A stretch of 64,000 bases of DNA, from NCBI GenBank assembly GCA_944325195.1, contig CALUZB010000004.1:620001-684000 (forward strand). Reading direction: 5' to 3'. Shown piece by piece: positions 9,537 through 17,885 of this stretch (the stretch's first letter is position 1; the number at the start of each line of letters is the position of its first letter). A program made the position numbers and the translations under genes. Source of the DNA: an uncultured Desulfovibrionaceae bacterium (GTDB lineage Bacteria > Desulfobacterota > Desulfovibrionia > Desulfovibrionales > Desulfovibrionaceae). The notes beneath the pieces were generated by a model. It did no database searches and had not been told where the DNA came from. It saw only the letters and a list, made by a program, of their open reading frames with translations.

Positions 9537-9608
9537 GTATTTATGGCAGATGTTAAAAGATGGCGCTGTACGTCTAACTCATTTGCTGATAAATATTAGG
9601 AGTTACTT

Positions 9609-9767
9609 ATGAAAGAAAATATGAGAAATCGTAGTGAAGATATGATCAATCAAAATCAGGAACAACGCCGCGACATGGGTGCTCGCGAAGAAATGCCGCT
9701 TAACCGGGAAAAAGACTGCGCCCGCAATAATATGGGTGAAGACGCCCATAAACAACGCGACATCTAG
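9609..9767 (+). CDS. Small hydrophilic protein of unknown function (52 aa)
   Basis: ATG 9609 has a well-placed AGGAG six bases upstream, a sigma-70-like promoter further up, and hairpins downstream, so this short gene looks real. The product is very polar and charged: it begins MKENMRNRSEDMINQNQEQR, contains repeated RRDMG-like and QRDI pieces, and has one cysteine and no membrane segment. I recognise no family. Composition suggests an intrinsically disordered or stress-type small protein, but that is a guess. Confidence 0.6.
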   Translation: MKENMRNRSEDMINQNQEQRRDMGAREEMPLNREKDCARNNMGEDAHKQRDI

Positions 9768-9775
9768 TCGGATTG

Positions 9776-9799
9776 ACTTTGAGAGTCAATTCTCAAAGT
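9776..9799 (+). terminator. Hairpin after the 52-codon gene
   Basis: ACTTTGAGA pairs perfectly with TCTCAAAGT around a 6-base loop, 9 bases after the stop codon. It has no T-run, so it may stabilise the mRNA end rather than terminate. Confidence 0.4.
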
Positions 9800-9937
9800 T
9801 GAGTTCAATCATCGATTCGCAAGTAATGCGCATTTTTGCCTTACATGGCGGATGGACGGCTGCTCGTGCAGCCGACAGAGCTTATTAAAAGGCTCTGATG
9901 ATTTCAATCTTTCGCGTATGTCGAATTAAGTCAATGT

Positions 9938-9963
9938 AAGGACAGGGCTTAGCCCTGTCCTTT
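9938..9963 (+). terminator. Rho-independent terminator
   Basis: AAGGACAGGGC and GCCCTGTCCTT form an 11-bp perfect stem with a TTA loop, followed by T. It probably ends the 52-codon gene's transcript. Confidence 0.75.
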
Positions 9964-10543
9964 ATCTGGTTGGAAGCTGAGCAAATTCAGCCCTACTTCA
10001 TCTGAATAACAACGCTCTGCTTTTACAGAAAATGCCTGCACAATCAACTCTGCAGCGGCACTGACCCAGGCTGTCGGCAGATGACCTTACCATTCATCTG
10101 AGAAATATTGCCGAGCAATGAAGTGATTTCCAGATTTCTATTTATGGTGTGGTGTCAAAAAACGCATAGTTACGCTGTTTATCGCGCCGAGGCCACTTAC
10201 TGTTCCACAGACTATTCTTGCTTGCCCGCACAGGGATTGCAATGTTGCAAACAACTCCTCACCTATGTCCAGTCTCATAACATAGATGTTCCCAGTCTGC
10301 TTGAACTCCTATGTAATCCTCTGTCTTTTAGCCTGCTCCGTTGCCCCGTAACCTATCACTGCTGGGAATCAAATAAGAAGCTTATATGATAGTCTGCCGA
10401 GGCTGCAAGCGGTTATTTACAATCCAGGTTGGATGACTGAAGCGCTTCAGCAGTTTTTTGATTTTCCGCTTGCTAACCGGGGGCAGACAAGTTATTTTCC
10501 AGCATTCATAATTATTGTGATTGTGAAACGGAGACAAAGCTAA
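9964..10543. other. Intergenic region before the aroA-like gene
   Basis: A 580-bp stretch. A 93-codon frame (10108-10389) has no RBS, a Cys/Leu-rich unstructured look, and no family likeness; I do not call it. No RNA or repeat was recognised. Confidence 0.5.
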
Positions 10544-12259
10544 ATGACGGATGAACGCCCTAAAATCTCTCTGTTGGAAGACTTGCAAGATCTTGATCGT
10601 AAGTTGGTCAGGCTGATTGCCAGACGAGCGGAAATTCTGCAAAAACTAAGCGCGCATCGGCATAAATCGCCGCGTGCAGCCGCCCGTTTTGCCTCGGAAG
10701 AAAAAGAATTACGCAAGAACTGGGAGCACGCTGCCAGCAGGTTGAGCAGAGATGAGCGCTTTTTACGGAGTGTCTTTTCGCTTCTGCAGGAAGTCACATT
10801 AATTCCAGAGCATTTGGAAGAGCGGAAAGATACCCTGTACAATCTGGCCCCGCCGCGCAAACCTGTGCAATTTGATTTACCGGCAATTGTTTCACAACGC
10901 ATGAGCTTGATGTGGATTGCGGCTGCGGCTGGTTGGGGAGCGAAATTAGAGCTTGTTGAACAGGCTTTGTCTGATATGTTGGTTGAGCTGATCAAGGCGC
11001 TTAATCAGGCCGGGGCTCATCTCGCTTGGGAAAGAGAGGCAGCTGTTTTCAATCGTGGCGGCTCCTCTTTGAGCTTTGCTGATAAAACCATTTTTGCCGG
11101 GAACTCATCTCTGAATTTCTACCTGCTTTCCGCCTTGGCGCTTGGGCAACCTGGAGTGGTTAAGTTTACCGGCGACTCTGCCCTCAAGTTGGCTGATTTT
11201 TCAGCCTGGCGCAATGCCATGCCGCTGTTCGGAGCAAGATTGGTGCATGTAATACCGAAAAGCCGCGGGCTGCCGGTACATTTGGAATGTTCAGGACTTA
11301 TTCCGGATGAGATCAATCTCCCGCAGGAATTGCCGTTGGACGCAGTGACGGCATTAATGTTGGCCGCCTCTACCTGGAATAAAAAGATTCGGTTTATGGA
11401 TAACGGTTCCCCTGCGTTCAGGGCGGCGCGGCTCGAAGTGGGGCGGCTGTTCAAAGACGGCGGCGTGAGTTGCGAAGTCACTGACTCTTATATAGATATT
11501 CACCCAGCGCCAAGAAAAACCGCTTTGCAGCCGCAAATCTTTATGGATTTGAAATTAGCGCTTCTGTTGCTTGGTTTTGCCGTCATGTCCGGGGGGGAAG
11601 CCTGCTTGAGAGGCATCTGGCCTGATTGGCTTGATTATTCTTCAAATTTTGACAGGATGTTTGCTTGGGCCGGTGCTGAATTTGAACACGATGCCGGTTC
11701 TGTCCGGGTTAGGGGCAACGCGAACACCCCGCTGGGGGAACCTGTCTGGCTGGATAGTTTGCCCGATTGGATAACTCCTTTCTGCATCGTGTTCGGTGCC
11801 CGTCTTGCATTAACGGGGGGAAGTAAGCCGCAATTGGGGTTCCGGGAAGCTGTCCCACCCCAATTTAGTCTGGAAACTGCGCAGGAGTTTTTGCAGACCT
11901 TGGGGGCAGACCTTGAGCAGGTTGAAGAAGGTCTGTGGCAAATTACAGCAGTGTCGGGCCCGGCTGAGGGAGAAGCCAGCCCGCTTTGGACCGCACCTGA
12001 TCCGGATTGGGGTCTGGCCATGACTTTGGGGGCTTACCTCCGGCCGAACATCTCTTTGACTAATCCCGCGATTATCAGCAGAGTTTTTCCGGCGTTCTGG
12101 CCGTTTTTCAACAGTCTTCCCCAACCGAATCTTACCATCAGAAGCAGGGGAAAAGTTGTAGAGGATAAACCACGACGCAAGGTTATTGCTAAAGGTGCAG
12201 CCTCTGATCTTGCTGAATTAAGGGCAGACTATGAGCCGCCGAATAACAAAGTTGAATGA
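10544..12259 (+). CDS. Chorismate-mutase-like / EPSP-synthase-like fusion protein
   Basis: A 571-residue protein. Residues about 8-90 form a helical region resembling an AroQ-type chorismate mutase (DLDRKLVRLIARRAEILQKL, then many Arg/Lys/Glu residues). From about 105 onward the sequence follows the EPSP synthase fold: a GNSSLNFYLLSALALG segment where GN(S/A)GTxMR is usual, FTGDSALK, and a later DAVTALMLAAST segment where SSQxxSALLLA is usual. EPSP synthase joins shikimate 3-phosphate with PEP. Here the normal signature residues are largely replaced, so activity is doubtful. It is translationally coupled to a small coiled-coil gene (29-nt overlap) and then to legB, which differs from a classical aromatic operon. 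Fold-level assignment is an inference. Confidence 0.65.
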   Translation: MTDERPKISLLEDLQDLDRKLVRLIARRAEILQKLSAHRHKSPRAAARFASEEKELRKNWEHAASRLSRDERFLRSVFSLLQEVTLIPEHLEERKDTLYNLAPPRKPVQFDLPAIVSQRMSLMWIAAAAGWGAKLELVEQALSDMLVELIKALNQAGAHLAWEREAAVFNRGGSSLSFADKTIFAGNSSLNFYLLSALALGQPGVVKFTGDSALKLADFSAWRNAMPLFGARLVHVIPKSRGLPVHLECSGLIPDEINLPQELPLDAVTALMLAASTWNKKIRFMDNGSPAFRAARLEVGRLFKDGGVSCEVTDSYIDIHPAPRKTALQPQIFMDLKLALLLLGFAVMSGGEACLRGIWPDWLDYSSNFDRMFAWAGAEFEHDAGSVRVRGNANTPLGEPVWLDSLPDWITPFCIVFGARLALTGGSKPQLGFREAVPPQFSLETAQEFLQTLGADLEQVEEGLWQITAVSGPAEGEASPLWTAPDPDWGLAMTLGAYLRPNISLTNPAIISRVFPAFWPFFNSLPQPNLTIRSRGKVVEDKPRRKVIAKGAASDLAELRADYEPPNNKVE

Positions 12260-12515
12260 TAATCTGCAGATTGCAGACATGGACATCCCTGATTTGGAAA
12301 AGGAAATCAGGTTGATTGAGCAGGAAGAGCGGGCTTGCCTGAGTGAGCTCAGCTCATTTCTGGCTCGTGAAAATCCTGCTGAGGGAATATTCTTTGCCGG
12401 AGAAATCCACACCTTGAAACAAAACAAACTGCGGCTGAATGTGGAAAAGGAATTTTGTCGAAAGCGGATAGCACGGCTGAAGTTTGAAGCAGAGGATTTG
12501 AATGGAGCTTGGTAA
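12231..12515 (+). CDS. Small coiled-coil protein
   Basis: A 94-residue protein rich in Glu, Leu, Lys and Arg with heptad-like spacing (DIPDLEKEIRLIEQEERACL, later LKQNKLRLNVEKEF). It overlaps the preceding aroA-like gene by 29 nt and the following legB gene by 14 nt, with AGGG upstream of its ATG, so it is probably translated by coupling. I recognise no family. Its position suggests a subunit or scaffold for its neighbours, without direct evidence. Confidence 0.55.
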   Translation: MSRRITKLNDNLQIADMDIPDLEKEIRLIEQEERACLSELSSFLARENPAEGIFFAGEIHTLKQNKLRLNVEKEFCRKRIARLKFEAEDLNGAW

Positions 12516-13503
12516 TAAAAAGATTCTGGTTACGGGGGCCGACGGGTTCATCGGCAGTCATCTGGTTGAAAAGTTGCTGGCGGAAGGCTGTGCAGTTAAG
12601 GCCTTTGTGCAGTACAATTCGTTCAATTCTTGGGGCTGGCTCGACTCATTTGACAAAGCCGTTTTGAAAGAAGTAGAGGTGGTGGCCGGAGACGTGCGCG
12701 ATCCTTATGGTGTAAAATCCGCCTGTCAGGGGGTGGACATGATTTTCCACTTGGCCGCTTTGATCGCCATTCCGTTCAGCTATCATTCACCGGCCAGCTA
12801 CGTTGAAACAAATATAAACGGCACCCTGAACATTCTGCAGGCAGCCCGCGATTTGGGGGGGATACGCACCTTTGTGACCTCAACTTCCGAAGTATATGGA
12901 ACTGCCAGATATGTGCCCATTGATGAGGAACACCCCAGGCAGGGACAGTCTCCTTATTCGGCAACGAAAATCGGGGCAGATCATCTGGCGGAAAGCTTCT
13001 GGCGCAGTTTCGGACTGCCCGTAACCATTGTGCGCCCGTTCAATACTTATGGGCCGCGCCAGTCCGCCCGGGCGGTAATCCCTACGATTATCACCCAATT
13101 GCTGTCGGGACGACAGGAGATACGTCTGGGAAGCCTGTCCCCCACCCGTGATTTTAACTATGTGGCCGATACCTGTGAGGGCTTTGCAGCCATAGCTAAA
13201 TCTGACAGGAGTGTGGGCGAGGAAATCAATATCGCTAGCCAGGCTGAAATTTCCATAGGCGAGCTTGCCCGTGAATTGGTGGCGCAAATCAACCCAGAGG
13301 CTGAAATCATTTCCAATGAAGTTGAACGTCTTCGCCCGGTCAACAGCGAGGTTGAACGTCTTTTGGGTTGTAACGCCAAAATCCGCGAGTTGTGCGGCTG
13401 GCGTCCCCGCCATACCTTGGCGGAAGGGCTCCGGCAAACCATCGCTTGGTTCCGCTGTCCGGCAAACCTTGCCCGTTATAAAAGCGAGATCTATAATATT
13501 TAA
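12502..13503 (+). CDS. legB: NAD-dependent 4,6-dehydratase, LegB type
   Basis: A 333-residue extended short-chain dehydrogenase. It has the N-terminal glycine motif TGADGFIGSH, the LegB-typical stretch FVQYNSFNSWGWLD, and the HLAALIAIPFSYHSP motif. The catalytic Ser/Thr region is STSEVYGTA, the YxxxK pair is YSATK, and RPFNTYGPRQSARAVIPTII follows. LegB-type enzymes remove water from a GlcNAc nucleotide (GDP-linked in Campylobacter) to give a 4-keto-6-deoxy sugar, the first committed step to legionaminic-type nonulosonic acids. GAGGA precedes ATG 12502. It lies directly before legC (12-nt gap). The nucleotide carried by the substrate cannot be told from sequence. Confidence 0.88.
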   Translation: MELGNKKILVTGADGFIGSHLVEKLLAEGCAVKAFVQYNSFNSWGWLDSFDKAVLKEVEVVAGDVRDPYGVKSACQGVDMIFHLAALIAIPFSYHSPASYVETNINGTLNILQAARDLGGIRTFVTSTSEVYGTARYVPIDEEHPRQGQSPYSATKIGADHLAESFWRSFGLPVTIVRPFNTYGPRQSARAVIPTIITQLLSGRQEIRLGSLSPTRDFNYVADTCEGFAAIAKSDRSVGEEINIASQAEISIGELARELVAQINPEAEIISNEVERLRPVNSEVERLLGCNAKIRELCGWRPRHTLAEGLRQTIAWFRCPANLARYKSEIYNI

Positions 13504-13515
13504 CAATCTACGATT

Positions 13516-14688
13516 ATGCGCACTGAACAGTTTGATGAAATAATTGCCTTTATCAAAAGCCTGTATCCCGGGGAAACTCCGGTTCCTTTGCATGCCCCCC
13601 GTTTTTTCGGCAATGAGAAGAAATATCTCGCTGATTGTATTGATACCACCTTTGTGTCATATGTAGGGGCTTATGTTACTCGGTTGGAAGAAATGACCCG
13701 GGAATATACCGGCGCCGGGAAAGCCGTGGCGCTGGTCAATGGTACGGCCGCCCTGCACATGGCCCTGTTGGGTCTGGGGATAGGCGAGGGAGATGAAGTT
13801 ATCACCCAGCCGCTTACCTTTGTGGCGACTTGTAATGCTGTGCGTCACGCTGGGGCATGGCCCTCATTTGTAGATGTGGACAAAGCAAGCCTGGGGCTTT
13901 GCCCGGAAGCCCTGGCTGCTTATTTGCTGGGCAATGCCCGCCGTGCTTCCGATGGTAAAATTTATAACCGGTCAACCGGCCGCCGTATCGCCCTGTGCCT
14001 GCCTATGCACACTTTCGGGCAGCTCGCCCGTATTGATGAAATTATTGCGGTGTGCGATGATTACGGAATTCCTGTATTGGAAGATTCCGCAGAGGCTTTA
14101 GGCAGTTTCAGTTCCGGCCGCCATGCGGGAACCTTGGGCAAGGCGGGAATACTGAGCTATAACGGAAACAAGCCGGTTACCTGCGGGGGTGGGGGCATGG
14201 TCATCACCAATGATGAGGAACTGGCCGCCCGCATCCGTCATCTTTCCACCACAGCCAAACAGGCGCATCCTTACCTGTTTAACCACGATCAAGTTGGCTA
14301 TAACCTGCGTCTGCCCAATTTGAATGCAGCGGTGGGTTGCGCCCAGATGGAAAATTTTCCGGCGGTTCTGGCCAACAAACGGGAACTTGCCCTGATTTAT
14401 TCCGATTTTTTCCAAAACTTGGGCATTACCTGCATTAAGGAGCGCGACGACTGTCAGGCCAACTATTGGTTAAACGGCATTCTTGCCGATTCCCGGGCGC
14501 AACGCGATGAATTTTTACAATACGCCGCGGCCAATCAGGTGCAATCCCGCCCGGTCTGGACCCTGATGAACAAGTTGCCTATGTATCGTCATTGTGCTTG
14601 CGGCCCCATTCCAAACGCGCTTTGGTTGGAAGATCGGATTATTAACCTGCCCAGCAGCTATCGTTTCCAGGCTTGTCCCCAGCACTGA
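13516..14688 (+). CDS. legC: PLP-dependent sugar aminotransferase, LegC type
   Basis: A 390-residue member of the DegT/DnrJ/EryC1/StrS family that would place an amino group at C4 of the keto sugar made by LegB. Visible marks are LVNGTAALHMALLGLGIG, the QPLTFVATCNAVRHAGA segment, DSAEALGS, and SYNGNKPVTCGGGGM, whose lysine is the expected PLP-binding residue. The N-terminal IIAFIKSLYP and LHAPRFFGNEKKYL are typical of LegC rather than ArnB or WecE. No strong RBS is seen, so translation probably couples to legB. The later legionaminic genes (transferase, hydrolysing epimerase, synthase, cytidylyltransferase) are not adjacent. Confidence 0.87.
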   Translation: MRTEQFDEIIAFIKSLYPGETPVPLHAPRFFGNEKKYLADCIDTTFVSYVGAYVTRLEEMTREYTGAGKAVALVNGTAALHMALLGLGIGEGDEVITQPLTFVATCNAVRHAGAWPSFVDVDKASLGLCPEALAAYLLGNARRASDGKIYNRSTGRRIALCLPMHTFGQLARIDEIIAVCDDYGIPVLEDSAEALGSFSSGRHAGTLGKAGILSYNGNKPVTCGGGGMVITNDEELAARIRHLSTTAKQAHPYLFNHDQVGYNLRLPNLNAAVGCAQMENFPAVLANKRELALIYSDFFQNLGITCIKERDDCQANYWLNGILADSRAQRDEFLQYAAANQVQSRPVWTLMNKLPMYRHCACGPIPNALWLEDRIINLPSSYRFQACPQH

Positions 14689-14700
14689 CAGCCGTCCGCC

Positions 14701-15903
14701 ATGATTGGGATTTCAAGATTATACCTGGGAGAGGCAGAGTCGTCTGACAGATTGCGTTATTCCGCTCAGGCCGGTCACAAGCCTATCGTTGTTTGGAACA
14801 TTACCAGACGGTGTAATCTGAACTGCCTGCATTGTTATGCCGATGCCTGCCCGCCTCAAATCGACTGTTCAGAAGTAAGCACAGCAACCGCTAAGGCCGT
14901 TATTGATGATCTGGCCGGATTTAAAATCCCGGTACTTCTTTTTTCCGGCGGTGAACCCCTGCTCAGGTCGGACTTGCCTGAACTGGCTGCTCACGCCAAA
15001 CGTCTGGGGTTGCGTGTGGTGGTATCCAGCAACGGTACGTTGGTGGATAAGCCGGCCGCTATGGCGTTGAAACAGGCCGGGGTCAGTTATCTGGGCATTT
15101 CTCTGGATGGTTTGGCAGCCACTCACAACCGGCTGAGGCAAAGCAATGATGCGTTTGAACGGGCTTTAGGCGGGCTGGCTGCAGCACGCGCTGCCGGATT
15201 GAAAACCGGCCTGAGAATCACACTTACCCGGGAGAATATTGCTCAAATAGACGAGATCTTCGCCCTTGCCCAAGAACACCGGATTGGGCGTATCTGTTTT
15301 TATCATCTGGTAACTGTCGGACGGGGCCACAATTTAGCGGATCTGGTTCCCACTGCTTGCGAAACCCGCAGGGCAATTGACGCAATCATCGCCGCTGCCG
15401 GAAGCGCTCGGACGAATGGGTTTAAAAAAGAAGTGCTTACAGTGGACAATCACGCTGATGGGCCCTATTTATGGTTGAGGCTCCAGCGGGAAGACCCGCA
15501 AAAAGCTCGTCGGGTTTGGGAGTTGTTGAGTATTTCCGGCGGCGCTTCTTCAGGAACGGGAATTGCCGCCATAGACTGGAAAGGCGATGTATTGCCGGAC
15601 CAGTTTTGGCAAAACCGGGTGCTGGGGAATGTGTTTGAGCAACCATTTGGGGAAATCTGGGCAGGAGGAGGAAAAACCCGAGCGTGGGGGGATGAAAGCG
15701 TGGGCGAGTTTTTAAGGAAACTTCGCAACAAGCAGGCATATGTGCAAGGACGTTGTTCCGGCTGCAGATTTCTTGCAATTTGCGGCGGCAATTTCAGGGC
15801 CCGCGCTGATATGCTTACCGGGAATCCTTGGGCGGAGGATCCGGCCTGCTATTTAACCGATATGGAAATATCCGGGCCTGTGCCATATTCTGATATGAAG
15901 TAA
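14701..15903 (+). CDS. ahbC: 12,18-didecarboxysiroheme deacetylase (radical SAM, alternative haem pathway)
   Basis: A 400-residue radical SAM enzyme. AhbC converts 12,18-didecarboxysiroheme to iron-coproporphyrin III in the siroheme-dependent haem route of sulfate reducers and archaea. The N-terminus MIGISRLYLGEAESSDRLRY is characteristic. The radical SAM cluster motif CNLNCLHC follows VVWNITRR, and FSGGEPLL is the SAM-binding GGE motif. A C-terminal cysteine cluster (CSGCRFLAICGG and a later C) suggests a second iron-sulfur cluster. Its stop codon overlaps the DUF116 start by one base. AhbD-like or other SPASM proteins are alternatives, but the N-terminus favours AhbC. Confidence 0.85.
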   Translation: MIGISRLYLGEAESSDRLRYSAQAGHKPIVVWNITRRCNLNCLHCYADACPPQIDCSEVSTATAKAVIDDLAGFKIPVLLFSGGEPLLRSDLPELAAHAKRLGLRVVVSSNGTLVDKPAAMALKQAGVSYLGISLDGLAATHNRLRQSNDAFERALGGLAAARAAGLKTGLRITLTRENIAQIDEIFALAQEHRIGRICFYHLVTVGRGHNLADLVPTACETRRAIDAIIAAAGSARTNGFKKEVLTVDNHADGPYLWLRLQREDPQKARRVWELLSISGGASSGTGIAAIDWKGDVLPDQFWQNRVLGNVFEQPFGEIWAGGGKTRAWGDESVGEFLRKLRNKQAYVQGRCSGCRFLAICGGNFRARADMLTGNPWAEDPACYLTDMEISGPVPYSDMK

Positions 15904-16826
15904 TGATGAATAAGCGGCAAAATAATAACCCAGAGCCAAGAGTATCAACCGCGTCGGAAGAAGGACAGGCAAAGCAATACACGGAATTGGGACGCCTGAA
16001 GTCCGCTTCGCGTTCAGCCGGCCTGGAAGAAATCAGGCCGCACGACCGCCTTGTTCGGCAGGCTGCAGAAGCCTCAGCACTTAGTAAAACCTTTGTGATC
16101 AGCTTACTGCTGGGCTCAGTGTTGTTGTTCGGGGCGATTTTGCTTGCGCTTTGGGCTCTGCCCTATTTCGGGGCCAGTCTGCTGACTCCGGAAGCAGGGC
16201 GGTTGGCCTTGGCTGTGGTGTCCGGGCTGTTCGGAATTGCTCTTTTGCTTGCAGTCATTCCGGCTGGAGCATTGGCGCTGAACAAAAGTCTTCCCTGTAT
16301 ACATAGAATGCGCGGGGTGATGAATTTCGTCTTGTTCCCGCTTATGCGCTTGGCCGGAATCATTCTGCGCATTCCGAAAAGTAAGGTCAGGCTGGCCTTC
16401 ATTCGGTTGAATAACGATTTGGCTAGAGTTTCGCGTATCAAATGCAGACCAGATGAGCTTTTGATCTTGTTGCCTCACTGTATTCAGAAAAGCACCTGTC
16501 CGCATCGGCTGACGCACAATATTCAGGCCTGCGTGCGCTGCGGCGCTTGCACGGTGGGCCCGCTGCTTAATCTGGCAGATCGTTACGGCGTGGAAGCGGT
16601 TATTGTTCCCGGCGGAACTGTCGCCCGTCAGATGGTCAGGGAAAAACGCCCGAAATGCCTGATTGCCGTAGCCTGCCATCGCGACCTTACCAGCGGAATA
16701 CGCGATGTGGCGGCTTTGCCGGTGTTTGGGGTTTTGAATGAGCGTCCCTTTGGACCTTGCATAAATACCAGCGTTGATGTGGATAAGATTGAAGAAGCCA
16801 TTCGTCTGTTCATTATAAAAGCATAG
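15903..16826 (+). CDS. DUF116 family membrane protein
   Basis: A 307-residue protein. Residues 1-55 are polar; two hydrophobic segments (about 62-87 and 98-125) anchor it in the membrane. The C-terminal half is the DUF116 domain: LLILLPHCIQKSTCPHRL, CVRCGACTVGPLL, the VIVPGGTVARQMV segment, and IAVACHRDLTSGI. The conserved cysteines suggest metal or iron-sulfur binding, but no reaction is known for the family. It overlaps ahbC by one base (TAATG), so the two are co-translated; a link with tetrapyrrole metabolism is an inference from that context. Confidence 0.82.
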   Translation: MMNKRQNNNPEPRVSTASEEGQAKQYTELGRLKSASRSAGLEEIRPHDRLVRQAAEASALSKTFVISLLLGSVLLFGAILLALWALPYFGASLLTPEAGRLALAVVSGLFGIALLLAVIPAGALALNKSLPCIHRMRGVMNFVLFPLMRLAGIILRIPKSKVRLAFIRLNNDLARVSRIKCRPDELLILLPHCIQKSTCPHRLTHNIQACVRCGACTVGPLLNLADRYGVEAVIVPGGTVARQMVREKRPKCLIAVACHRDLTSGIRDVAALPVFGVLNERPFGPCINTSVDVDKIEEAIRLFIIKA

Positions 16827-16965
16827 TGCCGTTATCCTTTATCCTCAAAGTTCATTGATAGTTCCTTTTATTCAAGGCCAGAGGCTTGCTTTTAAACGCT
16901 TAAATGCTTAAATTAGATATTATAAGTTTATTTATCGTGCTTGATACCCGGCAAAGGAGGTGCTG

Positions 16966-17508
16966 ATGAATAAGTCAGATTTGATTAAAAAACTCGAAGA
17001 TGCGGTCAATTCGTTTAAGCAGGAAGTGGATAAGAACGACGGCTCAACTCTGGCCACTGTTGCCAACAGCATAGGTTCTCGGGTGGATAACCTTGTGGAC
17101 GCCATTAGCAGCAACAAAAAAGCCCAAAAATTCGGTGAAAGAGTGAAACGGCATTGGGGCGAGCTGGAAGATGCTATTATAAAAGGTGATAAAAAAATTT
17201 CAGCTTCGGCAATGTCAGCGGTACAAAAAGGAATTTACGAGTTGAAAAAGAAAATGGGGGAAGAAAATGATGCCCCTATCTACACTTATAAAGGAACTCC
17301 TTTTGCTGAAAGCGAACCGAATCGTTCCAAGGTATTCAAGGTTGGAAAGTTCCAGGAAGCACCTGTAGCCAAGCCCAAGGCTAAGGCCAGCGCCGGGGAT
17401 ATGTCTGAAACTCGGATAATCACCACCGGGGATACACCGAATAAATCCAAGGTCTTTAAGGTAGGCAGGTTCCAGGAAGTACCTGTGGGGAAGCTTGAGA
17501 AAAAATAG
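16966..17508 (+). CDS. Lysine-rich protein with two KVFKVG tail repeats
   Basis: A 180-residue hydrophilic protein of no recognised family, with an ideal RBS (AAAGGAGGTG) before ATG 16966. Residues 1-90 look helical and charged. The C-terminal part holds two copies of a segment, SKVFKVGKFQEAPV and SKVFKVGRFQEVPV, about 40 residues apart and each followed by a Lys-rich tail. The copies are also similar at DNA level, indicating a recent duplication. There is no signal peptide or membrane segment. Function unknown; the charge and repeats would suit a nucleic-acid- or envelope-associated cytoplasmic protein, but this is not shown. Confidence 0.75.
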   Translation: MNKSDLIKKLEDAVNSFKQEVDKNDGSTLATVANSIGSRVDNLVDAISSNKKAQKFGERVKRHWGELEDAIIKGDKKISASAMSAVQKGIYELKKKMGEENDAPIYTYKGTPFAESEPNRSKVFKVGKFQEAPVAKPKAKASAGDMSETRIITTGDTPNKSKVFKVGRFQEVPVGKLEKK

Positions 17509-17885
17509 CTTCGCCCCGTGAGCAAAATGCCTTATGATTGCAGCCTCTTCCCTCATAGTAAAGTTAGGTTAATGGTTTTCCCGGTTGGCGGAGAGGTGAA
17601 ATATTTGAAGTGCAAAGTGCAGTTGCCTAAGAGCAGGGTTATCAAATATTAAATTGCAAGCAAAAAAACTCATTTTCAGAGCTTTTTGCTTGCAATATTT
17701 TTTATTTGGGGTAAAATAACAAAAATATAAGGCTGAAAAGTTTTAGGCAGAGAGTGTATTTATTATGTATTTCTTTAACTCAAATCTCGATTTTACCCCC
17801 CCAACACACACAATTAGATAGCAAGTACTATTTAGCACGGCCTTGTTCTTACGAGGTGTGTTTTCCACACGTGATAAGGTGTTTT
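17509..17885. other. Intergenic region with terminator and C7/AC run
   Basis: About 380 bp. It contains the terminator at 17653-17703, and a C7 run (17796-17802) followed by a short AC run ending near 17812, about 75-90 bp before the autotransporter start. No gene is recognised. Confidence 0.55.
17653..17703 (+). terminator. Rho-independent terminator
   Basis: ATTGCAAGCAAAAA (17653-17666) pairs perfectly with TTTTTGCTTGCAAT (17683-17696), followed by a T-rich tract. Confidence 0.8.

Noticed and set aside
9679-9888. 69-codon frame overlapping the 52-codon gene
   Set aside because: The 52-codon frame has the RBS and promoter; this one is a shadow.
10108-10389. 93-codon Cys/Leu-rich frame before the aroA-like gene
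   Set aside because: No RBS, no family likeness, poor codon pattern.
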